From an uncultured Microbulbifer sp. (GTDB lineage: Bacteria > Pseudomonadota > Gammaproteobacteria > Pseudomonadales > Cellvibrionaceae): a DNA stretch of 64,000 bases. The position numbers were made by a program, and so were the translations under genes. Below are positions 9,599 through 17,356 of the stretch, one piece after another (position 1 is the first letter of the stretch; every line of letters begins with the position of its first letter). The notes beneath the pieces were generated by a model. It was given only the letters and a program-made list of their open reading frames with translations, made no database searches and was not told the DNA's origin. The DNA is taken from positions 1 to 64,000 of the forward strand of contig NZ_CANLDD010000018.1 in assembly GCF_947489355.1 (NCBI RefSeq). The letters run 5' to 3'.

Positions 9599-10123
9599 CT
9601 AATCTACCGGAGGCCTTGCCGGACTCGGTTTGCGTATGACCCCCTCTATCAGCGGACTGAATTCAGCCAGTGCCGATAACAGTTTTGCAAAGGCCTGTCC
9701 CCCACCAGTTTCCCGCCACTGGATGCCCAACCCCACATCGGTGGCTACGACTGCATCGGTATCCACTGGCACTTTTTCCAGCAATTGATGCAGATGATGC
9801 CAGGCGGATTGGGGAGCCGCCCGAGCGCTACCCCAATCCCAACACCCGGCAAAATTCAACTCGTGCGCCACCCGCTGGCGCTGTAAACTCCAGCCGACCT
9901 GCAGCCCTTTGCGATCCCGCCACGGATGGGAATAGACGGCGGCAGTCCCCCTGCCAGCGGGGGCCGGAAGGGCCTGAATCTGCACAGTAATGCCCGCCCG
10001 TGCAGCCCGGCTGCGCATGTCCGCCAACTGGCGGTCTCGCCGGTTGGGTTTCAGCCACATCACCGGCCCCAGTACCAGTCCAATGACGAGGGCAATAATG
10101 ATCACTGGCACCCATTCCGACAT
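9599..10123 (-). CDS. Membrane-anchored protein of unknown function (174 aa)
   Basis: The protein starts with a short periplasmic tip and one hydrophobic helix (VPVIIIALVIGLVLGPVMWL, residues about 5-24). A basic stretch (KPNRRDRQ) follows, then a soluble cytoplasmic domain with no motif I recognise, rich in Trp (WSLQRQRV, CWDWGS, WHHLHQLL). By the positive-inside rule the domain faces the cytoplasm. The start is ATG 10123, with AGGTG about 8 bases upstream, rather than the ATG at 10141. It lies upstream of topA on the same strand but about 210 bp away, so it probably has its own transcript. Pseudomonas has an unnamed membrane protein near this position; I cannot confirm homology. Confidence 0.7.
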   Translation of the reverse strand: MSEWVPVIIIALVIGLVLGPVMWLKPNRRDRQLADMRSRAARAGITVQIQALPAPAGRGTAAVYSHPWRDRKGLQVGWSLQRQRVAHELNFAGCWDWGSARAAPQSAWHHLHQLLEKVPVDTDAVVATDVGLGIQWRETGGGQAFAKLLSALAEFSPLIEGVIRKPSPARPPVD

Positions 10124-10270
10124 AACCGCCCACCTGATCAATAGACAAAAACCGCCATTGTGTGCTGTTTCGTATGATCTGTGTCAAACAGTTTTTTTAC
10201 GGTAGACTGAAAATGGCTGTCGAAAGGGTGTATTCACAAAGTCAATAATAGAGACGGGAGAAAGCACATT

Positions 10271-10714
10271 ATGGCGGAATATCAACGAATTTTGGTCGGC
10301 CTTGATCTCTCCAAGGAATCCTCTCAGGTACTGAAAAAAGCCGCAGCACTTGCCGGGGCATTCGGCGCTGAGATGAGTTTGGTGCATGCCATAGAGCCTT
10401 TGACTTTTGCCTATGGCGGAGATATCCCTATGGACCTCTCCGAAGTACAGGATCAGTTGCAAACCCAGGCCAAAGAACAGCTGCGCAAGGCCGCACATGC
10501 GCTGAATATTCCCACCGAACGACAACATGTCATTCTCGGCCAGCCGTCTACCGAAATACACCGCCTGGCCGGGGACCTGGGGGCAGACCTGATCGTCATC
10601 GGCAGCCACGGCCGCCACGGCCTGGCCCTGTTGCTGGGCTCAACGGCCAATGGGGTGTTACACGGGGCCAAATGCGATGTGCTGGCAATCCGCGTGCACC
10701 TGGAAGATAAGTAG
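10271..10714 (+). CDS. uspA: Universal stress protein (UspA family)
   Basis: This is a 147-residue single Usp domain. The typical N-terminal strand (YQRILVGLDLSKES) is followed near the C-terminus by the nucleotide-binding signature GSHGRHGLALLLGSTANGVL and the closing strand CDVLAIRV. The G-x2-G-x9-G(S/T) pattern suggests the ATP-binding UspFG-like type, although the neighbours resemble the UspA-like PA3017 locus. Such proteins accumulate in starvation and other stresses; the exact role is not predictable. It is monocistronic, with ATG 10271 and GGAG about 11 bases upstream, and is convergent with uup. Confidence 0.9.
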   Translation: MAEYQRILVGLDLSKESSQVLKKAAALAGAFGAEMSLVHAIEPLTFAYGGDIPMDLSEVQDQLQTQAKEQLRKAAHALNIPTERQHVILGQPSTEIHRLAGDLGADLIVIGSHGRHGLALLLGSTANGVLHGAKCDVLAIRVHLEDK

Positions 10715-10774
10715 CTGATCAGGGGGGCAGTTTAAGGTTGGCATAACCACCGCCCTCAATCGCCAGAAACACGC

Positions 10775-12640
10775 TCAGCCGCCCCCGCCTTCGAGTTCAG
10801 ACCAACGCTCAAAAGCGGCCTCCAACTGCGCTTGCTTTTCTGTGAGCAAACCCAACCGCCCCTGCACCAAAGACGGCTGTTGGCGGAAAAAAGCGGGATC
10901 AGCAACCTCCGCTTGCAAAGCGCCGATTGCCTCTTCCAGCCCTTCAATCAACTCAGGCAGGCTGTCCAGCTCTCGTTGCAACTTGTAGCCGAGCTTCTTT
11001 TTTTGATCCCGCGACTTCGCCCTATCCGCGGGTTTGGGGGAGGGCGTGGTCTCGGTGATCTTTTCCGCTTTGGTCCCCGCTGCGAAGCTGCCCCCCTGGC
11101 GAATAAAATCGTCATAACCTCCCACATACTCGCGAATGTAGCCATTCCCTTCAAAAGCCAGGCAGGCGCCCACCACATTGTCCAAAAAGGCGCGATCATG
11201 ACTCACCAACAGGACGGTACCGCTGAAGTCCAGCAACAATTTCTCCAGCAACTCCAGGGTTTCCGCATCCAGGTCGTTGGTGGGTTCGTCGAGTACCAGA
11301 ATATTAGCGGGCAGACTGAACAGCTTAGCCAACAGAGCACGATTGCGTTCGCCACCACTCAGGGCGCCAACCCGGGTGCGCGCCTTGGCACCACTGAACA
11401 AAAAATCAGACAGATAGGACATTGCGTGGCGGCTCTTACCACCAACAAGTACCGAATCGCGGCCCCCGGTCACATTATCCAACACCGTTAAATCGGGATT
11501 CAACTGGTCACGGTGCTGATCAAAGTAGGCTATCTGTTGCTTGGTCCCCAGGCGCACACGGCCACACTGGGGCTGCAAATCTCCCAGCAGCAAGCGAATC
11601 AGGGTACTCTTGCCCGCGCCATTGGGGCCGATCAGGCCGATCTTGTCACCGCGCATCAAGCTGAAGGAGAGATCACGAATCAGCGGTTTCTCGCCGGGAT
11701 AAGCAAACGTGGCATCGGTCAGCTCCGCCACCAACTTGCCGGACCTCTCCCCGCTGTCGACAGAAATTCTCGCAATGCCCTGCTGGCGCCTGCGCGCCTC
11801 CCGTTGACGCCTGAGCCCTTGCAGGGCGCGGACTCGCCCCTCGTTGCGGGTGCGGCGGGCCTTGATACCCTGGCGAATCCAAGCTTCCTCCCGGGCCAGT
11901 TTCCTGTCGAATAGCGCCTCAGTTCTGGCCTCCTCCTCCAACAGTTTTTCCTTTTCCTCCTGATAGCGCTCGAACTGACAGCGAAAGGCGCGCAAATGGC
12001 CCCGGTCCAAGTCCCAAACTGTGCGGGACAGACGCCGGGCCAGCGCACGGTCGTGGCTCACAAATAACAGGGCGCCACGATAGTCGGCAAGGAAGTCCTC
12101 AAGCCACTCCACCGCAGCAATGTCCAGATGATTGGTGGGCTCGTCGAGGATCAAAAGGTCCGGCTCCGTTACCAGTGCGCGGGCAAGTGCCGCGCGGCGC
12201 TGCCAGCCACCGGAGAGCGCCTCAACCCGCCCATCGCCATCGAGGCCGAGACGGTCCAATACCCCACTGACACGCGGCAGCAGGCCCCAGCCCTGCGCAG
12301 CTTCCAGTTGCGCCTGCAGCTCGGCAGCGGGATTATCCCGGTAGCCCGCCAATACGGCGCCGATCTCACCCAGTCCACCTGCGACATAGGCATAGACGGA
12401 TTCATTACAACCCGACGGCAGGGCCTGTTCCAGCATCGCCATCACCATGCCGCTGGCGCGAACAACCTCACCCTCGTCGGGGTCGGCCTGCCCGGCAATC
12501 AGGCGCAGCAAACTGGATTTACCCTCCCCATTGCGCCCCGCAAGGCAAATGCGATCACCACGCTCGATTTTTGCGCTGACTTTCTCAGCAAGTACTTGGG
12601 TCCCGTAGCGAAGACTGACCCCATCCAATAGAAGCAACAT
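10775..12640 (-). CDS. uup: ABC-F ATPase Uup
   Basis: This 621-residue soluble protein has two ABC ATPase domains and no membrane segments, which is the ABC-F class that acts on ribosomes. Walker A motifs are GRNGEGKSS and GPNGAGKST, with signature motifs ALSGGWQRR and ALSGGERNR and Walker B LLILDEPTNHLD and ILVLDEPTNDLD. The charged inter-domain linker (EKEKLLEEEARTEALFDRKLAREEAW) and a C-terminal coiled coil (about residues 550-621) identify Uup, which in E. coli affects transposon excision and branched DNA intermediates. The 5' end could be GTG 12646 or ATG 12640; I use the ATG. It is divergent from slt, as in Pseudomonas. Confidence 0.92.
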   Translation of the reverse strand: MLLLLDGVSLRYGTQVLAEKVSAKIERGDRICLAGRNGEGKSSLLRLIAGQADPDEGEVVRASGMVMAMLEQALPSGCNESVYAYVAGGLGEIGAVLAGYRDNPAAELQAQLEAAQGWGLLPRVSGVLDRLGLDGDGRVEALSGGWQRRAALARALVTEPDLLILDEPTNHLDIAAVEWLEDFLADYRGALLFVSHDRALARRLSRTVWDLDRGHLRAFRCQFERYQEEKEKLLEEEARTEALFDRKLAREEAWIRQGIKARRTRNEGRVRALQGLRRQREARRRQQGIARISVDSGERSGKLVAELTDATFAYPGEKPLIRDLSFSLMRGDKIGLIGPNGAGKSTLIRLLLGDLQPQCGRVRLGTKQQIAYFDQHRDQLNPDLTVLDNVTGGRDSVLVGGKSRHAMSYLSDFLFSGAKARTRVGALSGGERNRALLAKLFSLPANILVLDEPTNDLDAETLELLEKLLLDFSGTVLLVSHDRAFLDNVVGACLAFEGNGYIREYVGGYDDFIRQGGSFAAGTKAEKITETTPSPKPADRAKSRDQKKKLGYKLQRELDSLPELIEGLEEAIGALQAEVADPAFFRQQPSLVQGRLGLLTEKQAQLEAAFERWSELEGGGG

Positions 12641-12796
12641 AAACACGCACTACACTTAACAAACCCGGATTGCATTCCCGCCAAATGAAAACGCGAACTC
12701 AATACTACGGGCCCTGTGAAAAATCCGCTATTTTAGCATTTTTATCGTGCTCTCCCGCATACTGGCGAGGATGCACCCAATATCGGGATAAATGAG

Positions 12797-14803
12797 ATGT
12801 GGACCGACACAAGGGAGATTGCCCTGCTCTCCCCTCTCTTGATGATCTGTGTCTGCCTGATTGCCCCGTGCAAGGCCCAGCAACAGGCGCCGCCTTCGGA
12901 GCAGTCAGCGGCAATCCCGGGCGAAGAGGTTATTGTCTATCGCCAGAAACTGCGCAGGGCACGGCTCGCCATCGGCCACAACCACCCACACCAGCTTAAA
13001 AAACTGAAATCCGAACTCAAGGACTATCCTCTGGCCCCCTATCTGGACTATTGGATCATTCATAAAAATCTGCCGCAGCTGCCCATGGCGGAAATAAACC
13101 GGTTTCTCACCGAGAATGAAAATACCGCCATTGGCGACTGGATGCGCATACAACTCCTGATGCAATTGGGCAGTCGGGGCCAGTTTAAAGCCTATCTGAA
13201 ATACTACCGGCCGAAGCCACAAAACCGCACTGCCTTGCGCTGTTATTATGCCGATGCCCTGTCCCGTCATGGGGACAGGGCACAAGCCTACCGGCTGGCA
13301 AGGCAGCTTTGGCTGGTGGGGCATTCCCAGGTGGAGGAATGCGACCCCGTTTTTGCCCGCTGGAGGCAGGACGGTGGACTTACCCAGAAGCTGATTTGGA
13401 GACGCCATCTGCTCGCACTCAAAGAGGGTAATCCGGCACTGGCCACCTATATTGCCAGGAAAATGAAGGCGCCCTACAAGGAGCTGTCAGCACGCTTGCG
13501 CCAAGTACACAAAACCCCCGAGCTGCTACTCAACTATTCCCGCTTTTTGGACGGCCTCCAGCAGAACCGGGAAATTATCCTGTACGGCCTTCATCGATTG
13601 GCGCGACAGGACGCAGCCAGCGCCGAACAGGCCTGGCAGCGCTATAGCGCCAGTTTTCTCTTCAGCGATACCGAACAGGAGACACTGTTGCACCACCTGG
13701 CGCGGCAATTTGCGCGACAGGAGAATATGCCGGGATTGTTGCGGCTTGGGCGGGGTCGCGCGATCAGAAATGGGCACAGCATCGAGTGGCTGGCACGCCA
13801 GTTCCTGCGCGAGTTGGATTGGGAACAGGTTGCCTTCTGGATCGACCGACTACCGCCAGCCAAGCAGCAACTCGACCGCTGGCTCTATTGGAAAGCCCGC
13901 TCACTGGACGAGCTCTACGGCGAGTCACACACCGGGGTCTCTGCACACCTCTACCGACAACTGGCACAGAAACGCAGCTACTACGGCTTTCTCGCCGCAG
14001 ATGCACTGGGGCAACACTACAGCTTTGTTCACAGGCCCGCGCCGATCACGACCGAGCAGGTTCAAACCATAGCGCGCCGCCCGGCCTTTCAGAGAGCGCG
14101 TGAATTACAGGCCATGGGTGAATTCTTTCATGCGCGCAGGGAGTGGAATTACGCCACCCGGGATATGACTCCCGAGGAATTACTGGCCGCAGGTAAGGTG
14201 GCGAGCAACTGGGGCTGGTATCACAAGTCCATCCAGTCCGTGTTGGCCGCAAACTATCTGGACGATCTGGAGCTGCGCTTCCCACTGGCCTTCGCAGAGA
14301 TCATTCACAATGTCAGTGAACGGGTGGGCAGGCAGAGTTCGCCACTGGACCCCTATATGATTTACGCGGTCGCACGTCAGGAGAGCCATTTCAGTCACGA
14401 TGCCAAATCCAGCTCCGGTGCTCTGGGGATTATGCAGCTATTGCCCTCCACAGCCCGCGACACCGCGCGCCGCTCCGGGGTGCCCTTCCGCCGCAGTTGG
14501 GACCTGTTGAGTCCCGGCACCAATATCGCCCTCGGCAGTTTCTACCTGAGCACCCTGCTCAACCGCTTCGACAACAACCGCATCCTAGCTGCAGCAGCCT
14601 ACAATGCGGGGCCATCCCGAGTGGCGAATTGGCTGAGGAAGACCCGCAAACGCCTGCCCTACGACGTCTGGATAGAAACCATTCCCTACAGCGAAACACG
14701 CACCTATGTTCAAAATGTGCTGGCATACACGGTCATTTACGCCTACCGCAACGGTGCCAGATTACAGTTACTAAAGGAGAATGAAGCCACAGGCAAACTC
14801 TAA
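12797..14803 (+). CDS. slt: Soluble lytic murein transglycosylase Slt
   Basis: This 668-residue periplasmic enzyme cleaves the MurNAc-GlcNAc bond of peptidoglycan, leaving 1,6-anhydromuramic ends. A signal peptide (ALLSPLLMICVCLIAPCKAQ) ends near residue 28. The long helical superhelix (about 40-460) leads to the C-terminal SLT domain with the catalytic Glu in RQESHFSHDAKSSSGALGIMQL and the later AAYNAGPSRV. Length and layout match E. coli Slt70 (645 aa). It is divergent from uup and ends one base before the glutaredoxin-like gene on the other strand. Its products would be trimmed by NagZ, also encoded in this window. Confidence 0.95.
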   Translation: MWTDTREIALLSPLLMICVCLIAPCKAQQQAPPSEQSAAIPGEEVIVYRQKLRRARLAIGHNHPHQLKKLKSELKDYPLAPYLDYWIIHKNLPQLPMAEINRFLTENENTAIGDWMRIQLLMQLGSRGQFKAYLKYYRPKPQNRTALRCYYADALSRHGDRAQAYRLARQLWLVGHSQVEECDPVFARWRQDGGLTQKLIWRRHLLALKEGNPALATYIARKMKAPYKELSARLRQVHKTPELLLNYSRFLDGLQQNREIILYGLHRLARQDAASAEQAWQRYSASFLFSDTEQETLLHHLARQFARQENMPGLLRLGRGRAIRNGHSIEWLARQFLRELDWEQVAFWIDRLPPAKQQLDRWLYWKARSLDELYGESHTGVSAHLYRQLAQKRSYYGFLAADALGQHYSFVHRPAPITTEQVQTIARRPAFQRARELQAMGEFFHARREWNYATRDMTPEELLAAGKVASNWGWYHKSIQSVLAANYLDDLELRFPLAFAEIIHNVSERVGRQSSPLDPYMIYAVARQESHFSHDAKSSSGALGIMQLLPSTARDTARRSGVPFRRSWDLLSPGTNIALGSFYLSTLLNRFDNNRILAAAAYNAGPSRVANWLRKTRKRLPYDVWIETIPYSETRTYVQNVLAYTVIYAYRNGARLQLLKENEATGKL

Positions 14804-15061
14804 CTACCCCAATCTCTCGGCCAACCACGCTTGCAGCTGCGACCGGTCAAAGGGCCAGGGGCAGACCTCTTCAGGATCGCCGAGCCCCACTGCGGGAATC
14901 ATCAACCGGAAGCGTTCGAGTAATTGATCGTCATCGGCGATATCCACTTCGCGCAATCGCAAACCAAACCGGGGCAGAAGGGGCCAGATTTCCACTTTTG
15001 CCTTTTCACACAGACTGCACCCAAGTGTCGTATAGAGTATGAGTTCGGTTGCGCCTTTCAT
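14804..15061 (-). CDS. Glutaredoxin-like small protein
   Basis: This 85-residue thioredoxin-fold protein belongs to the DUF836/glutaredoxin-2-like group. The N-terminal strand ELILYTTLGCSLCEKAKVEI carries a CSLC redox motif, followed by LREVDIADDD and the cis-proline region MIPAVGL. It probably does thiol-disulfide chemistry in the cytoplasm; the partner is unknown. Its ATG overlaps the stop of the upstream FHA gene (ATGA, 15058-15061), so the two are translationally coupled, which is an odd pairing with a signalling protein. It is convergent with slt, with no space between the stop codons. Confidence 0.85.
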   Translation of the reverse strand: MKGATELILYTTLGCSLCEKAKVEIWPLLPRFGLRLREVDIADDDQLLERFRLMIPAVGLGDPEEVCPWPFDRSQLQAWLAERLG

Positions 15062-15930
15062 CCGAAAAGTCCCTGCGAGTCCGCCCAGTAAAGACCTGCG
15101 GCACTCACACCCAGCAGCAGGGCCACCACCCAGGTGCGCGCTGGGGTCTTGCGCGCTCCGGAAACGCCAACAGCACCAGCGCCCGACAGGACATGACCAT
15201 TGGCAATAGCAGAAGGCCCGGTGGTATCCTCTGCAACCGCTCCTGTGCTGACTGCCCCCTCCGATCGCGCCACTTCAGCCATGGAAACTGCGGGACGCAC
15301 TGCAGTTCTGTCAATATCATCCGCGGGGCCGACAACGGTAAAGCACAAGGTATCGAAACGCAGCTCGTCACCGCGACGTACACGACTCTCCGCAACCCGG
15401 CGATTATTGACATAAGTACCATTGGCCGAACCGAGATCGATTACAAATAACAACCCTTCGCGCACTTCCAGACGCGCGTGGCGGCGCGATAAATGAGACA
15501 GGGAAAAGGTGATATCGCACTCTTCCGAACGCCCCACCACCGAACCCGCTTTCACAGCAAACACTTTCCCGGCAATGGCCCGGTGGTTTGCTCTTAAGGC
15601 CCAGGCAACACTTTTCGCAGGTGCCGCTTTGAGCCTGGTCACTTTCGGATCGACAATTCTCAGTATACGGGTACCAACTGTCAGCTGGTCATTCAGCCAC
15701 AACCGATGCGGCATTGTCACAGCCTGCCCATTGACCAGAACCTGGGAGCCGGCGCAGACACTGTCGAGCATCAGTTGATGCTCTTTTTTTACAGCAATTT
15801 TCAGGTGCAACTTGGCCACAGAGTCATCGGGCAGACACAGATCGCAACTCTGGGCCCGCCCTACGGTCACGCCCGGTGAAACCAGCCAGATACTTTGACC
15901 TGGGTCCTTCACGTCGCAAAGTTTGAGCAT
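15058..15930 (-). CDS. Double-FHA membrane protein
   Basis: This 290-residue protein has two phosphothreonine-binding forkhead-associated domains. FHA1 is at about residues 20-90 (VTVGRAQSCDLCLPDDSVAKLHLKI) and FHA2 at about 125-195 (GSVVGRSEECDITFSLSHLSRRHARL, then DLGSANGTYVNNRRV). A flexible Ala/Ser/Gly linker leads to one C-terminal membrane helix (about 267-284, WVVALLLGVSAAGLYWA). FHA2 has the full GR-S-H-NG set. FHA1 is degenerate in its SxxH part (VAKLHLKI), so phosphopeptide binding most likely rests on FHA2. It is divergent from the PP2C phosphatase and kinase genes and is the obvious candidate reader of that kinase. GAGGAG precedes ATG 15930. Confidence 0.9.
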   Translation of the reverse strand: MLKLCDVKDPGQSIWLVSPGVTVGRAQSCDLCLPDDSVAKLHLKIAVKKEHQLMLDSVCAGSQVLVNGQAVTMPHRLWLNDQLTVGTRILRIVDPKVTRLKAAPAKSVAWALRANHRAIAGKVFAVKAGSVVGRSEECDITFSLSHLSRRHARLEVREGLLFVIDLGSANGTYVNNRRVAESRVRRGDELRFDTLCFTVVGPADDIDRTAVRPAVSMAEVARSEGAVSTGAVAEDTTGPSAIANGHVLSGAGAVGVSGARKTPARTWVVALLLGVSAAGLYWADSQGLFG

Positions 15931-16420
15931 TGACGTCGCTCCTCAACCTAAAGGGAATTAAAAAACAGGCCTCATCCAGGAGATAAAACGCTCGACGCTT
16001 AACCTGGCAATCGAACCAATGCCTTGCCGGGTTAATAAACCAGGGCCGGGCTGGCGCAGGCGCCTGAAATACGCGCAACTGCGCACATTGCACCGGCATT
16101 TCCAGGGCGGCAACCCCATAGGAATGGAAGACCTGCCGGGTTTCCAGGCTGAGAAGACCACTGGTAAAAAGCTGCCGAAACGCTCAGTTTTATTGTTAAA
16201 GTTGAGTTTAACATGGGTAATACCATTAGCGTGTGATTGGGTTTGCAGCATACAATGAAGCGAAGGTCTAGTATCCGCAAGGTGCGATGATGGCCACTTG
16301 AGTGCAGTAGGTGGGGTTACATAAAGTATATTTGCCGCGCCACTGGAGGAGGGCCGGCTTCTGCCGGGCTGGCTATCTCCTATACAATGATCATCACAGA
16401 GTACAGGTAGTTACACGCCA
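15931..16420. other. Divergent promoter region of the phospho-signalling module
   Basis: 490 bp separate the FHA gene from the PP2C gene. No gene is supportable: the open frames seen have no ribosome site or family look. The stretch is AT-richer around 16190-16260 and 16310-16345, where promoters for both directions could lie, but I cannot point to a clear -35/-10 pair. Confidence 0.4.
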
Positions 16421-17341
16421 GTGAGTGAAGCCAAAGTGTCGCGGCAAAGCGGAGTTGTTCAGTGCATGCAAGGCGCCACGCGCAGTGCCGGCGCCACCCA
16501 TCCCGGCTACCGGCGTGAACAGAATGAAGATGCCTACTGGGCCGATGAACAGAAAGGGATTTGGGTGGTTGCCGATGGTCTGGGCGGACACCATGCCGGC
16601 GAGCTTGCCAGCAAAACGGTTGTCGAAGAGGTTCAGCAATCTGCAGCGACTGACCGCCACTACGAACAGGCGCTGCGAAAGGCCCATACCCTGCTCCTTG
16701 GAGATGAACACTGCACGGCCAACATGGGCTCCACCGCAGTCGTTCTGGCCGAGGAGGGCGACTACTTCCGTATCTATTGGGTGGGAGACAGCCGGGCCTA
16801 TCGGTGGACACCAGGCGGCAGGGGCGGCGAACTCAGTCAGCTGACCAATGACCACTCCTACGTTCAGATGTTAATGGATTCCGGTGCCATCAATCCTGAA
16901 GAGGCGGCCAGCCACCCCAACCGGCATGTTATTACCCGCTGTATCGGCGGCAGTACAAACCCAAACCTGGAAATAGACCGGGTTTCCTACCAATGGGCTG
17001 CAGGGCAAAAACTGTTGCTGTGCAGTGATGGCCTCTGCACCGAAGTGCCCAATGAGAAGATTGCGCAAATACTGGCAGAAAATACCGACAATCATCGCGC
17101 GGTGGATTTACTGATCGGGGCCGCACTCGATGCCGGCGGCAGAGATAACATTACCGTACAAATTATCGATGCCCCACCCCGGGCACCTGCCCTCTGCTCA
17201 ACTTCGGACGCACACTCCCGAGCTGTTCACAACAAACCGCCATTCAAGCAGCTCCAGGGGCTGTCGAAGCGGGTGTTTGCAGCACTTCTTGTGGTAGCCG
17301 CAGTCACGATGGCAATCATCGGGCTTCCCAAGCTGCTTTAA
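16421..17341 (+). CDS. PP2C-family protein phosphatase
   Basis: This 306-residue metal-dependent Ser/Thr phosphatase is of the bacterial PppA/Stp type. Metal-binding motifs are in place: RREQNEDAYW (Asp37), VADGLGGHHAGELAS (Asp52), GDSRAYRW, LLCSDGLCTEV and GRDNITVQII. The catalytic domain fills about residues 15-255. A linker and one C-terminal membrane helix (about 282-302, VFAALLVVAAVTMAIIGL) tether it to the inner membrane with the enzyme in the cytoplasm. The start is GTG 16421, with AGGTAG about 12 bases upstream; an ATG at 16466 has no ribosome site. The kinase gene begins 15 bp after its stop, so the pair form an operon and should set opposing phosphorylation states. Confidence 0.93.
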   Translation: MSEAKVSRQSGVVQCMQGATRSAGATHPGYRREQNEDAYWADEQKGIWVVADGLGGHHAGELASKTVVEEVQQSAATDRHYEQALRKAHTLLLGDEHCTANMGSTAVVLAEEGDYFRIYWVGDSRAYRWTPGGRGGELSQLTNDHSYVQMLMDSGAINPEEAASHPNRHVITRCIGGSTNPNLEIDRVSYQWAAGQKLLLCSDGLCTEVPNEKIAQILAENTDNHRAVDLLIGAALDAGGRDNITVQIIDAPPRAPALCSTSDAHSRAVHNKPPFKQLQGLSKRVFAALLVVAAVTMAIIGLPKLL

Positions 17342-17356
17342 CAGGACCCGCTCACC